Shown here: piece by piece, positions 23,015 through 35,262 of the stretch
Layout of the letters: every line of letters starts with the position of its first letter
How positions within the stretch are numbered: the stretch's first letter is position 1
Origin: Nissolia schottii
Lineage: Eukaryota; Streptophyta; Magnoliopsida; Fabales; Fabaceae
NCBI GenBank assembly: GCA_003254905.1
Contig: QANU01028716.1
Coordinates: forward strand, 252,899 to 316,898
Direction of reading: 5' to 3'
Length of the DNA stretch: 64,000 nucleotides
Position numbers and translations under genes: made by a program
Notes under the pieces: generated by a model
The model's database searches: none
What the model was told of the DNA's origin: nothing
What the model saw: the letters and a program-made list of their open reading frames with translations, nothing else

Positions 23015-25341
23015 CACTACTAGAGAAATTGATTTTAGTGATGGAAACACAATCCGTTGCTATATTTTATGTTAACGACGAAATTCACAACAGAATAATA
23101 TTTTCTCGCTAAATTTAGAAAATAGCGACGGATTGTCTGTTGCTAAATATTTTTTTTTGGGGCTAATTTGACCAATTAAAAGCCCAAAAAGCACACTGAA
23201 CACATTGAATGAAAACACTGTTATTTTACAAAACTAAGACAGAAGCCCAATACTTATAATAGGAGAATAAGAGAATGTATAAACATTATTTGAGGCCCAA
23301 CGGACCAAAAATATATATATCTCAGACAAAAACACAAAAAAGTAGTATAGTATTCTCTTTTGACCCAACAAAAAAAACTATGGTATTCTTTGCATTTTGC
23401 TGAATGCCAACTTTGACGCAGCCACCGCGAATTATGAACAAAAAACACAACCAGCGCAAAGATGACCACTACGAAACGGAAACGGAGACCACCACCACCA
23501 AAGATTACCACTACCAAAACGCGAAACGGAAATGAGAAGACAAATGCAAGGTATCGATTATGTTCTTTTTCTCTCTCTGAGTTTGTGATGAACGAACGAA
23601 GATGGAGAACAAAGAGAGTGTGTGTAATAACCTGACTTCTTTCCAATTAATTCCCATTACATCCATAAATTATGTGCTTTGATTGAACATTTCGATTTTA
23701 TTATTTGAGGGTTGCTTTATGGATGCTCCTAACGTATTTGATGATATGCCTGAACCACCATATTTTCTTTGAGCTGCAATTTGTCCTGTTTCACATATCA
23801 AGCTTCAGTCTCCATTTCTCTCACTATCTCTCTTACCGTTAATGCTTCCTTGGCTATTAATGTTGCTTTGCTTTATGGATTCTTATTCTTGCAATCTAAC
23901 TATTGATATCCGCGCTTGTGCTCCCATAACTCTATTTTTTATTTTAATTTATTTAGCAACACTTGTGGTTAGGTTAGTTTAAGTGGGTTGCTGAGAAAAT
24001 TGGCTAAAAACAAGTAGACTAGTTGATGCAGTATCAATATGGATATTTTAGTTATATAGGAAAATAAAATAAAATAATGATGTTTTTTATTTTCCCAGTT
24101 TGATTGCCACTAAGAAACCAGGCTTATAATAACACAGGTTGTGAATACTAGAATGTTTGATTTTTCTTAGATTTTTAGATTTGTGGAGGATGAAATGTTC
24201 CCTTGACTGAACATTATCGTTTTCATCTGATTGAATTTGTGGATTTTGGAAACAACTGCAACTAGATTCATGTGTTTAGACTTTTTTCTCTTTTGTTCTG
24301 TTTCAGTTTTTTCGTCAACCAAATCTGGAGGGTTAGATTATTTGATGAAATTATATATACATTGATTTGAGGTGAGCTTTGGACTTTGAAATCCATAAAA
24401 TTTTAGTTGATCATGGAGATATATATTGATAGGCTTAGTGTGTGTGAAAAATTTATCATTAAAATTAGAGTCCGATCTTCAACAACTTTTTTAAGAAACT
24501 ATTTCAATATTCCTGATTTTGAAATAGTTGTCCAACGTGAGTTAGACAAGAGAATGACAAATGTGAGGGCAATGGTTAAAGAGATGCTGTAAGAAGAACT
24601 TGCTAATCTTGATCTTCCTTAAGATTAAGATGTTATGTCTAGACAATTTCACTCTTAATTTTTTGCATAATTAGACAAATAACTTATAGATTTGATATAT
24701 ATCATTTTGTGGAATGTTGGTAGTGAAGTCTTTTTGTTTTATAGAATGTGTGTAATTTCAAACTTATATTTTAGGATGACATTTAAGAACCATGATAGTT
24801 CTCTTTCCATACATACACACATATATATATAGTGGTATGTTGGTAATGATATTTTATTTTATCTATAATATTTAACTATGATCTCTTTCAAACAAATATT
24901 TTATTCTTAATAATAATTTTTATGATATTATAAGGGTAACGTGGAAAACACAATTAGCGACATATAAAGATGAGTATTCCCTTGCAATTTAGAATTATAT
25001 TAGCGATGGATAGTTACGGAAATTTCGTTGCTATATAGAATCCAATTAGCGATGGTTAGTGACGAAAAATTTCGTTGCTATATAAAATCAGATTAGTGAC
25101 GAACATCGACGAGAATAATTTTGCGACGGCTAGCAATGGAAACAAATTAGTGACGGATAGCGATGAAATTTTCGTTGCTATAGTTTGCAAGGGAATCACT
25201 CTCGTCACCATAATTTTAGCTAGGAGCAAATTTGCATTAACATTAGCAACAAAAATGTTCCTCACTATTTATTTTTAGTGATGGAATTTAAGCTTTAGCC
25301 ACATATTTTTTTCATTGTTAAATACTGATTTTCTAGTAATG
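23015..25341. mobile_element. Complete non-autonomous CACTA element, 2327 bp
   Basis: The left end is CACTACTAGAGAAATTGATT and the complement of the right end is CATTACTAGAAAATCAGTAT. Both are flanked by the 3-bp duplication TTA (23012-23014 and 25342-25344), the size typical of CACTA transposons. Sub-terminal repeats of the TAGCGACGGA type and their complement TCGTTGCTA occur at least three times near the left end (23030-23150) and at least six times near the right end (24950-25300), as CACTA transposases require. No transposase domain is recognisable inside, so it must have been moved in trans. The interior holds short gene-like frames at 23462 and 24407-24592 (plus) that I cannot name. Confidence 0.87.
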
Positions 25342-25810
25342 TTATATCAGAGAGAGATAGAAAACAAGACATACAAATTAGATAGAATAACTTAACTACA
25401 GTTGAGTTACTTAGCATTACTCAAAATCAAACACTTTTATCCATACATATTATAAAAATGATTTAACAAAATGACCATATGTTAATATCCAACTCTTTAT
25501 TTCTATTTTGTTTTTATATAACTTTCACTAAATAACTATTTTTTTTAATTATACTCTCATCCATTTTCCTATTTGAAGTTTCTTGTTGTAGACACTTCAC
25601 CCCTACTAGTAAATAATTAGAAGACTAAATAAATAAACTTCATATTTACAAGCAATATATCAAAATCTAATACTTTCGAAATTAAGAATCGCATGACATG
25701 TTAAGGTGGAGCAGCAGAAACGCCTTGCACCATCCTCACACTATTTCATTCATTAACATTGCACATTTTTCATTTTTATTCCCACATTCTCTAATTCCTG
25801 TCCAAAAAAA

Positions 25811-26215
25811 ATGGCTTTGTTCAAATCTCTCTTGAGACCCATCACCAATCCTCCACCTCTCTCTCTTATCAACCACATTAACACAAACATTCGTTGCATA
25901 AGCACCCATGATGTAATTCCTCCTCAAAACAAGAGAGTGACACTAACACTTTTGAGGCAAAAACACCAAAAATTCGAACCAATCACGATGGTCACTGCCT
26001 ACGATTACTCGTCGGCGGTGCACGTGGACGTGGCCGGCATTGACATGTGCCTTGTTGGGGACTCAGCGTCGATGGTGGTTCACGGACACGGCACGACCCT
26101 ACCGGTGACGATCGAGGAGATGCTTGGTCATTGTCGTGCCGTAGCTCTTGGTGCTAAGAGACCGTTTCTTGTTGGGGACTTACCTTTTGGAACCTACGAA
26201 ACATCTCCAAATCAG
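25811..26215 (+). pseudogene. Orphan first exon of a second panB copy
   Basis: An open frame of 135 codons starts at 25811 and ends at a donor (CAG then GTTATA) at the same place as exon 1 of the complete panB gene at 27700. It has the matching core [34 protein letters not shown] and [11 protein letters not shown]. The N-terminus ([10 protein letters not shown]) is diverged but still presequence-like. No exon 2 to 5 can be found before the next gene begins. It is therefore a truncated tandem duplicate; it lacks the Lys/Glu of the IKLEGG block and cannot make a whole enzyme. The reading frame is nonetheless intact, so recent truncation or some selection is possible. Confidence 0.82.
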
Positions 26216-27699
26216 GTTATATGTCTTTGTCACTTTTTAGAAAGAAAATTACTAAATAGAAAACATGTCATTTATTCAAGTATAATAAGAAACTAATGTA
26301 TTTTACACTATGAACTAACTAATAGTTTGTGGCTCTAATGTTAATGTCAAACCATTTAAGCTTAAATTTTTTTAAAGAGATGATTTTAATATGGTATTAA
26401 AATCTTTATAATTTAGTTTACAGTTAAATTCATGCCGGTCAGCTGGTTACTGATAAGAGATCAATTCTCCTTGAAGAGAATCCTACTTAACTTGGTGATG
26501 ATTAATGCATTTTTATCCATCATAATATAGTTATCTATAGATAATAATTCTCCAAAATGATTAATATATGTTTTAATTTAAAAGAGAAGGTGAGGAGATT
26601 CACTATTAAATCAATAAAGTTTGACCATAACACATTTTTACTTTAGAAAAATATACCAATCAAATCCCTGAAAATTAATCTAAGTGCTAACTGGGTCTCT
26701 AAAGAAAAATGCATTAACTTAGTCATTGAAAATTTTAAACTTACTCACGTTTGTCTCTCTGTTAGTGAGATCGTTAATGGACGCTGGCATGTCTGTCAAG
26801 CCTCCATTTTCTCTCATCTCTAGTTGGTACTTAAGTCAATTTTCAAAGACCTAGTTGATAATTTCTCCTTTTACTTTATTACTATGATTTAGAGGATCCA
26901 AATGCGATAACCATGCGTGCACTTAGTAATAGGACAAAAGTTAGATCATAGACATGAGGATTAACGAGAGTAATATTTAAAATGTTTAAAGATCAATTAT
27001 GACTTTTTTTGTTGAGAGACTAATGTGAGTATCAGTGAAATGTCAAGGTCCAATTAGTGCATGTCCCCCTTTTTGTAACAAATCCAAGAATCCCCGAATC
27101 AAATGTAAGAAGTAATTATCGACACAAGATTATTTGAGTGATAAACAAATTCACCTGTTTTCTAAAAAAATTACTTAAATGCTCATAAAACACATTTAAC
27201 GCGTGCTCTATTAACATTAATAACCATTGATTACTAATTTTTGATATACTTTTTAAACACTACAAATTTAAATCAATAATTTATGACGTTCATAAAATAC
27301 ACATTAAACGTGCTCCATAAATATCCAAATATTTATCATCTAAATAATTTTGGGTTCGAAATCAAGTAAGAAAATAAAAACAGGGACAATTGCAGTAACT
27401 AATTTGGTGTCTTTCTATACAAAAATTTATTGTTCCCTTCCTCCTAACTTCACCAAAGTAAAAAAAAAAAAAAAAATTACAGAATTTACATCCTTATTTT
27501 GTCTCTAGATAGTAATAGAATCGGATACTCACAGGACAAAAATAGAAGTAGTTGAATTCAAATTGGCCAGTTGCTGGGTAGCAGGTGGCTCACACACAAA
27601 AACACCTCTCCACCTTCACCTTCCTCTCTCGCTCTTCTCTTCTTCCCTTTTCACAAATCTCCATAACCACATTCACAGCCTTCCCCAGATTCTCTCACA
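26216..27699. other. Spacer between the panB copies
   Basis: No panB-like exon on either strand. Around 26655-27065 there is an imperfect inverted repeat of the CTCTGTTAGTGAGATCG type with GTCTCTAAAG and complementary CTTTAAACAT motifs, probably an old MITE. The end (27560-27699) is C-rich and pyrimidine-rich, as expected for the 5' UTR of the complete panB gene. Confidence 0.5.
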
Positions 27700-30221
27700 A
27701 TGTCTTTGCTCAAATCTCTCATCAAATCCACCACCGCCACTTCTTCTCCTTCTCCCTCTTCACTTCTGAACCTCATTCGTCACATGAGCAACGTCCCCGA
27801 GAACACCGTGTACTCGGGTCCAACCCCTCAAAACCCTAACCAGAGAGTAACGCTAACCCAATTGAGGCAGAAGCACCGGAAATCCGAGCCCATCACGATG
27901 GTCACCGCATACGATTACCCCGCCGCGGTGCACGTCGACACCGCGGGAGTCGACATTGCCCTCGTCGGGGACTCCGGCGCCATGGTGGTTCACGGCCACG
28001 ACACCACGCTCCCCATCACCGTCGACGAGATGCTCGTCCACTGCCGCGCGGTGGCGCGTGGGGCTAAGAGGCCGTTGCTCGTTGGGGACTTGCCGTTTGG
28101 GTCCTATGAATCTAGTTCCAGTCAGGTTTTTACGTTTTTGAAGTTTGTGGCTTTTGGTGATTTCTCGATCAAGGTTGATTTTTTATTTTTAACTTTACTT
28201 TGGGGCTTGGAAATGGTGCATATTTTGTTGTTGGGGAAGTTGTTGACATGCAAATTTGGTTGAGCTCTTCAAAATTTAATGAGAAAGTTTGTGTGTTTTT
28301 TTTTTTTTTCCTTTGAGGTGGGGTAGTGGTGGATAAAAGTTTGCAGAATATGTGGAAATTCAGTTAAGGGTGTGGGCTTTTTTTTTTTTGGGTAAAGTTT
28401 GGTGATTTTCAATCAAAGTGATTTTTTGTTTTCTTTTGGAATGAAAATGGCACCTGTTTGGTTGTTGGGGAAGTTGTGGACATGGGAATTTGATTGTGTT
28501 CTTCAAAAGTTCATGTGAAGTTTGTTTGTCTGTTAGTTTTTTGTTTTCTCTTTTGGAAGGGTATGTGCTTTTCAAATTGTTCTATTGTTTTTGTTAAGTT
28601 TGGTAATTTTCAACTAGAGTATTTTTCCCTCTTTTGGGGGATTGTAGGCATAAATATGTGGAACGTGTTGGGTGTTGGGTGTTTGGTTGAGTTCTACACC
28701 AAGTTCATGAGATTTATTTTTATTTTTTTTTTAGATGTATACTTTATTAAAAAAAATTGGTTTGCAGAATATGTGGAATTTGTTAAGAGTATGTGCTTTT
28801 CACTTTGTTTCTGGAATTGAAATGTGGAAACAAAATGTTGGGAATTAAGCGCACAGCTTTTTGTAGTTGTCGACTTGTTTCACAGTTGAAATTGCTTCCT
28901 GTGTGCCATGGTTGTAAATGTTTCTGTTTCTATTGTGAGCAGGCAGTTGATACAGCAGTTAGGGTTTTGAAGGAAGGTGGAATGGATGCCATAAAATTGG
29001 AAGGAGGGTCGCCTTCAAGAATCGTCGCGGCAAGGGCTATTGTTGAAGCTGGAATAGCAGTGATGGGGCATGTGGGGCTTACTCCCCAGGCCATTAGTGT
29101 TTTAGGGGGATTTAGACCTCAGGGAAAGAACGTTGCTAGTGCTGTCAAGGTCTCTCTCTCTCTCTCTCTCTCTCCCCCTCCTTGTCATGCATCAATTCAC
29201 ATTTGAACAATTTTGTTGTCACTCTAAAAGGAATTAGTCCGTGTAGGTTGTAGAGACAGCATTGGCTTTGCAAGAGGCAGGGTGTTTCTCTGTTGTTCTA
29301 GAGTGTGTGCCTGCACCCGTGGCCGCTGCTGCGACAGCAGCCCTTCAAATTCCTACAATAGGAATTGGGGCCGGACCCTTTTGCAGTGGACAGGTCAGTT
29401 GGCGTAATTCACCATTTAGCATTCTTGACATGAACTTTTAGTAAGAGGTGAGTAGCTGACATTAATGGCACTAATTTGTTTGTCTAAAAACCTGTTTAAA
29501 CACATGGCGAATGATCTATTTGAAGGCGTTTATTCTTCGTCAAGTTGCTTTGTATTGGGGCTGGCCTTCTGTTTCATGATAAATTGTTGCTATTAAGTGA
29601 TATTTTCACTTTCATATGTTTGTATGTAAATATTATTGAGTTGAAGATGTTAAGAGGGCAATAGCTATGGATGTAATTCCTAATTTGATTACCCCCCCCC
29701 CCCAAAAATTATTTTTTGAGATAATTAAACATAATATTATTTGTGAGCTTTTAAATTTACACGTGCTATCCGAGGGAAAGGACAAAGGGTTTCTTCCCTT
29801 GGTTTGGCGAATGCTGAGGATATCCAATTGTGTTTAACTGTTAATGCAGGTGCTAGTTTATCATGATCTGCTCGGTATGATGCAACACCCCCACCATGCA
29901 AAGGTATTTTAGGCAAATCTAATCTATTTTATTCGTCCAATCGTTATAGGTTCCATTGCCAAAGATGGAGATGATCTATCTTTTTTGCAGGTTACTCCAA
30001 AATTCTGTAAGCAGTATGCTCGTGTTGGAGACGTCATCAATAAAGCCTTACTGGAGTACAAGGAAGACGTGAAAAACGGTTCATTTCCTGATGCTCACCA
30101 TAGCCCTTACAAAATCAGTGAATCGGACGCTAATGGCTTCTTAGATGAGTTGCAAAGGTTAGGTTTGGACAAGGCAGCATCTGCAGCATCTGAAGCAGTT
30201 CAGAAGCTGGATTCGAAGTAA
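27700..30221 (+). CDS. panB: Ketopantoate hydroxymethyltransferase (complete gene)
   Basis: First committed enzyme of pantothenate (vitamin B5) and hence CoA synthesis: it adds a hydroxymethyl group from 5,10-methylene-THF to 2-oxoisovalerate. Five exons: 27700-28125, 28943-29149, 29247-29393, 29850-29903 and 29991-30221, total 1065 bases, 354 residues. Borders are GT/AG and all introns are in phase 0. The N-terminus ([16 protein letters not shown]) is a Ser/Lys-rich mitochondrial presequence; plant PANB enzymes are mitochondrial. Metal and substrate residues of the family are present: D91 in VGDS, D130 in VGDLPFG, K160 and E162 in AIKLEGG, and E230 in VLECVP. Length matches Arabidopsis KPHMT (about 350). 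Exon 1 is much GC-richer than its surroundings. A truncated copy lies 1.5 kb upstream and a fragment lies in the LCBK2 intron. Confidence 0.96.
28150..28800 (+). repeat. Imperfect tandem repeat in panB intron 1
   Basis: Two clear units and a weaker third, spaced about 230 bases apart, share TTGTTGGGGAAGTTGT (near 28229 and 28462), GGTGATTTTCAATCAAAG-like and GCAGAATATGTGGAA blocks. The array makes up most of the 817-base intron. Confidence 0.65.
29150..29174 (+). repeat. (TC)n at the start of panB intron 2
   Basis: A dinucleotide run begins immediately at the exon 2 donor, so the donor itself reads AAG then GTCTCTCT. It is a non-standard but GT-containing donor. The run is a likely length-variable marker. 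Confidence 0.9.
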
Positions 30222-30821
30222 ACTAAAGAAAATGATAACTTGGTAAAGTTACGGTGACGCCGTTCTTGTTTGTTTTTTCATTTTACGTTCTTCATCTTCT
30301 TTGGTAGCACAGCAAATTGATGGGACATAATAGAACGGAAGTTTAGCAGATTGATAGATGCCAAGTTGCTTCATTTTTTGTTTTTGTCCCCATTTCGTAA
30401 AGTGGATTTAGATGAAACTCACTTTAGACAGTAAACTTTAACTTTAGATCAATAAAGTAAGAATTGAGACCCATTGACATTTTATTGATTCAAGGACAAA
30501 AAAACTTCATTTTACACGTTAAAGTGAGTTCTTTATTTTAGATGATTTTTGTCCTCCATAAAGTGGTTCGTAATGACCAAATAAATCTTTTTTCCTTGTG
30601 TAATTTGGAGCAATTTAACGTGTCAAAATCAATGTATTAGAGTAAATTATTTTACTTTATGTCCCTCAACACAAAATCAAAGCAACCTAACAAGATTCTT
30701 GTGCTGCACACAACTAATATCTTCTACCTCTCTGCTTTAAATTCTATTTTACCATTTGCCACCTGAAAATGAGTCATATATGCTTAGACATGAATTTTTG
30801 ACACAAAAATGCTAAGAGAAA

Positions 30822-30843
30822 GATATATATATATATATATATA
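30822..30843. repeat. (TA)n microsatellite next to the assembly gap
   Basis: Eleven or so TA units end a few bases before the run of Ns. Confidence 0.9.
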
Positions 30844-30850
30844 GTCAACT

Positions 30851-31048
30851 NNNNNNNNNNNNNNNNNNNNNNNNNNNNNNNNNNNNNNNNNNNNNNNNNN
30901 NNNNNNNNNNNNNNNNNNNNNNNNNNNNNNNNNNNNNNNNNNNNNNNNNNNNNNNNNNNNNNNNNNNNNNNNNNNNNNNNNNNNNNNNNNNNNNNNNNNN
31001 NNNNNNNNNNNNNNNNNNNNNNNNNNNNNNNNNNNNNNNNNNNNNNNN
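30851..31048. other. Assembly gap (198 Ns)
   Basis: Undetermined bases, followed directly by a T run. The gap lies about 300 bases left of the large inverted repeat. One further single N is at 36187. Open frames called through the gap are not real. Confidence 0.99.
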
Positions 31049-31344
31049 GGTTTTTTTTTTTTTTTCGTTCTGAAATCGGCCAAACGTGGTCCGATTTCAT
31101 GCACCTCGCCCATACATCCGTAATTTTTTTATTCCGTCCATATTTTCAGATTTGCCCCATTGAAAACCATATATATGTAATTACCCCCCAAAACTACGAA
31201 AGCATTTGGATCGCTACGACTTGAAACCAAACGCTAGTGGTTTTGCTTGAGAACCTCACATAGTTTCCAGTTACAAGCCTTACACAGTCAGTTTGCAAAG
31301 CACAGCTCCAATTTGAAATTCCGATCCCACGTTACACTAGTTAA

Positions 31345-32729
31345 TACACCGTTAATTGAATATTTAAATCACTTTTTTTTCACAAATATTCTAATACAAA
31401 CACTGATTTCAACACTAAACTTTCAAAGGATCCTCACAAATATTCAAAACTCTCAAGAACAAATATGAGTTTTCTCACACAGAAAAACTCTCAAAGATGA
31501 ACAAACCAAGCTTCTCTCACAAAGAAGTATATCTGAACAAGAGATTATATAGGAGATATCAGAGTGGCATAACTTGAGAGGAGAAAAAAAATTAAATAAT
31601 GGCTTCTGATTGCTAGTATAGTTGTAAACGTTTTTGGCTTTTCTTTTTCTGCTCTGATAGATCACATCGTTCCCTTTTTATAATCTGAAATATTTTGACC
31701 TTTGCAGGCATTGGTGAGTTGTCCACCCTTGATTGGTTCGTATCAGTCCTTTTGTACTGGGATAATTCTTCTATCCGTTGTGTACTATTTTCCTTTCTTT
31801 CTGATAACGGTGACAAGGCATTTCTTTCAAAATTTTTGACGTCTTCCAGCCACAACACGTTCCCTTCTTTATCGTTTATTTCTTTATTCCTTTCCAATAG
31901 TACTTGTGCTGCTACATCACGTTTTCCAATTTTTCTTCTCCAGAAATTTATTTGTCTTTTCTTAATAATCTTACGTCTTTCCTTTAATTTGTACCTATTG
32001 GTACGTTTTCTTTTCTTTAATTTTGCGTTCTGTCCCTTCACTGCATGCAGTGCTTGCTTTTTCGATTTTCCTTCTCTAAAGACAACAGCAAATATATATA
32101 ATTTCATTTATCTTGACAGCACTAAGGGAGACATATATTTCTCTTTCTTCCAATTCCATTAATTATGCCGCAACCCTTTCTTTCCTTCTTGTCCATGTCA
32201 GTGCATGGGAAGCATGCATTTCCTTTTTTCATGCTTTAGCTGTAATACTTATCTTTTCTTTTTAATTGCATAAAGCTGCACATTTTTCTTCACTGCTACA
32301 CGTAACCTTTCTTTCCACTTTCCATCAAATACTGACGTCCTTATTTGGTGCTACAACAAGTTTCTTTCTTTTCTCATATTCTCCTTTTTCATTAAAATAT
32401 TGTTCCCTTTGTCAGCTTGCATTTCCCTTTCCAATGTTGTTTTGGTCTTTATCATGTCACATTTTCTTTGACTTCTTCTCTAGAGAAATTTTGCAATAAA
32501 TTTCGCACAACATATGTATAATTTCCTTTTCTCTCTCAACACATGTTGTTCTTTCTTTCTTCTGAAATTTTCTGTCACCCATCATAGGAAATATAAATAC
32601 TTCTCTTCCCTATACTCTCTCTCTTGTCACATCACTTTTGCTTCCTTGACTTCTTTCTCCAGTACACTTGACGGTGGGCCAAAACTTTTCTTTCTTATTA
32701 TTCTTTCTTTAGTTGAAAAGAGACATGGG
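31345..32729 (-). mobile_element. Left arm of large inverted repeat (LTR-like fossil)
   Basis: This about 1.38 kb block is the reverse complement of 32863-34240. Matching anchors include AGGATCCTCACAAATATT, AGAGATTATATAGGAGATAT, CACTGCATGCAGTGCTTGC and ACATGGG at the inner edge. The minus strand is purine-rich and shows a Lys-rich open frame (31613-32107) that is broken in the other arm and looks like composition rather than a gene. With the right arm it forms a head-to-head pair; see that entry for the LTR argument. Confidence 0.85.
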
Positions 32730-32862
32730 ACTTGTATCCTTGGGCTATAGTTCTTTTTCTTTATTCCACAATGAACCCGATGGCTTCTTCTATGTTTGGG
32801 CTTCTTTTTGTTGGGCTCCAAACATTTTATTTTTCAAAGAAAAATGAACAGGGCTTTAATCA

Positions 32863-34240
32863 CCCATGTCTCTTTTCAACTAAAGAAAGAATAATAAGAA
32901 AGAAAAGTTTTGGCCCAAAGTCAAGTGCACTGGAGAAAGAAGTCAAGGAAGCAAAAGTGATGTGACAAAAAAGAGAGCATAGGGAAGAGAAGTATTTATA
33001 TTTCCTATGATTGGTGGCAGAAAATTTCAGAAGAAAGAAAGAACAAAACGTGTTGAGAGAGAAAAGGAAACTATATATATGTTGTCCGAAATTTATTGCA
33101 AAATTTCTCTAGAGAAGAAGTCAAAGAAAAGGTGATATGACAAGACCAAAACAACATTGGAAAGGGAAATGCAAGCTGACAAAGGAAACAATATTTTAAT
33201 GAAAAAGGGAAATATGAGAAAAGAAATAAACTTGTAGCATCAAATAAGGACGTTAGTATTTGATGGAAAGTGGAAAGAAAAGTTACGTGTAGCAGTGAAG
33301 AAAAATGTGCACTTTATGCAATTGAAAAGAAAAGATAAGTATTACAGCTAAAGCATGAAAAAGGGAAATGCATACTTCCCATGCACTGACACGAACAAGA
33401 AGGAAAGAAAGGGTTGTAGCATAATTAATGGAATTGGAAGAAAGAGAAATATATGTTTCCCTTAGTGCTACCAAGATAAATGAAATTATATATCTTTGTT
33501 GCTGTCCTCAAAGAAGGAAAACCGAAAAAGCAAGCACTGCATGCAGTGAAGGGACAGAACAAAAAATTAAAGAAAAGAAAACGTACCAATAGGTACAAAT
33601 TAAAGGAAAGACGTCAGATTATTAAGAAAAGACAAGTAAATTTCTGGACAAGTAAATTGGAAAACGTGACGTAGCAGCATAAGTACTATTGGAAAGGAAT
33701 AAAGAAATAAACAATAAAGAAGGGAAACATGTTGTGGCTGGAAGACGTAAAAATTTTTGAAAGAAATACCTTGTCACCGTTGTCAGAAAGAAAGGAAAAT
33801 AGTACACAACGGATAGAAGAATTATCCCAGTACAAAAGGACTGATACGAACCAATCAACGGTGGATAACTCACCAATGCCTGCAACGTTCTGAAATTCGA
33901 ACCTGTAACGGTCAGAATATTTCAGATTATAAAAAGGGAGCGATGTGACCTATCAGAGTAGAAAAAGTCTACAACTATACTAGCAATCAGAAGCCATTAT
34001 TTAATTCTTTTTCTCCTCTCAAGTTATACCACTCTGATATCTCCTATATAATCTCTTGTTCAGATATACTTCTTTGTGAGAAAAGCTTGGTTTGTTCATC
34101 TTTGAGAGTTTTTCTGTGTGAGAAAACCCATATTTGTTCTTGAGAGTTTTTAAATATTTGTGAGGATCCTTTGAATGTGAGGATCCTTTGAGAGTTTAGT
34201 GTTGAAATCAGTGTTTGTATTGGAATATTCGTGAAAGAAA
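32863..34240 (+). mobile_element. Right arm of large inverted repeat, probable LTR with primer-binding site downstream
   Basis: Reverse complement of 31345-32729, separated from it by about 130 bases of less similar sequence. Some 300 bases beyond the arm is TGGTATCAAGG (34537-34547), which resembles the TGGTATCAGAG primer-binding site (initiator Met tRNA) of Ty1/copia elements. The arm plus the following 300 bases could therefore be a 5' LTR. No internal coding domain follows. The fossil is incomplete and old; whether two LTRs landed head to head or one was inverted cannot be told from this window. Confidence 0.65.
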
Positions 34241-35262
34241 AGTGATTTGAGCATTTGAAGAACTGGACGTAGATTCATGTCTCTTAAGAATCAAACCAAT
34301 ATAATTTCTATGTGTGATTGTCTCTTCCCTTCACTATTTACATTCTCCTTTTTGAAATTCAGTTTTTCGTTTAAAGATAAAGAACTTTTTCAGAAAACTT
34401 GTCTCCCAAAATATAAGGAGATATCTCCAAAAAATTTAGGAAGTAACTTTTCTAAAAAGAGTCTGATCTTTTCTAAAAAGCATCAGCTTAGATTCAACCC
34501 CCTGCTCTAAGCCACACAAAACCATCAGTTTTCCCGTGGTATCAAGGTCAGTTTCACCATTTTCTTAAACATGCGTATTTTTGAAAATGAAGAACCATCA
34601 GTTTTGTGTTCTCCCATTAGTTAAGTTTTATCACTTAAAGCTTCAAATGAATTTATTAGACCATACGTTTGTTAAATCATTCATTGTAGGGTGAGGTAAA
34701 CGTTTTCTTAATGACTGAATTTGTTTATTTTTGTTGTAGTCCAATGATATGCATACCCCTTGCTTTAGAAAACAATTCTTTCCTAACAAAGGCTCAAAAA
34801 TACTCACTCTATTGGTTGCACTCTAAAAGCAAGCACTATTCAGCCATGGCACAAAGAGTAACTTGTAGCCACAAAAAATACTTCCAATACTTGGATGTAC
34901 CTGAATTTTTCATGCTCAAGTTAATTGGTTAGAGGTTTCTGAGGATTCAAACTGAAGCTCTCATATCAAGTCAGTTGAAATTTCAAAAAAATTAAAGGTA
35001 ACATATATATCAAGTACTAAATCCATTTCTAATTTGAAAATTAATTTGCAATTGAGTTTAGTAACCCAAAGACATGCCACTTAAACTAATCCAATTCAAA
35101 CGAAATAGAAAAATACCATAAATAGACTTTTAAGGAGTTGTAGAACAAAATTAAAGCATTGAACTACTCCAAAGGAACACCAGAAAATAGAGTAATCAAT
35201 AAAAAAAAACAACCCCAAGAATGATATCAATATAACATAGTTGGTATAATTATGAAAACAAC

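Noticed and set aside
30774-31113. Open frames running across the N gap
   Set aside because: They exist only because Ns do not contain stops.
31613-32107. 164-codon Lys-rich open frame in the left inverted-repeat arm
   Set aside because: It is not maintained in the other arm, is explained by a purine-rich strand, and has no recognisable domain.
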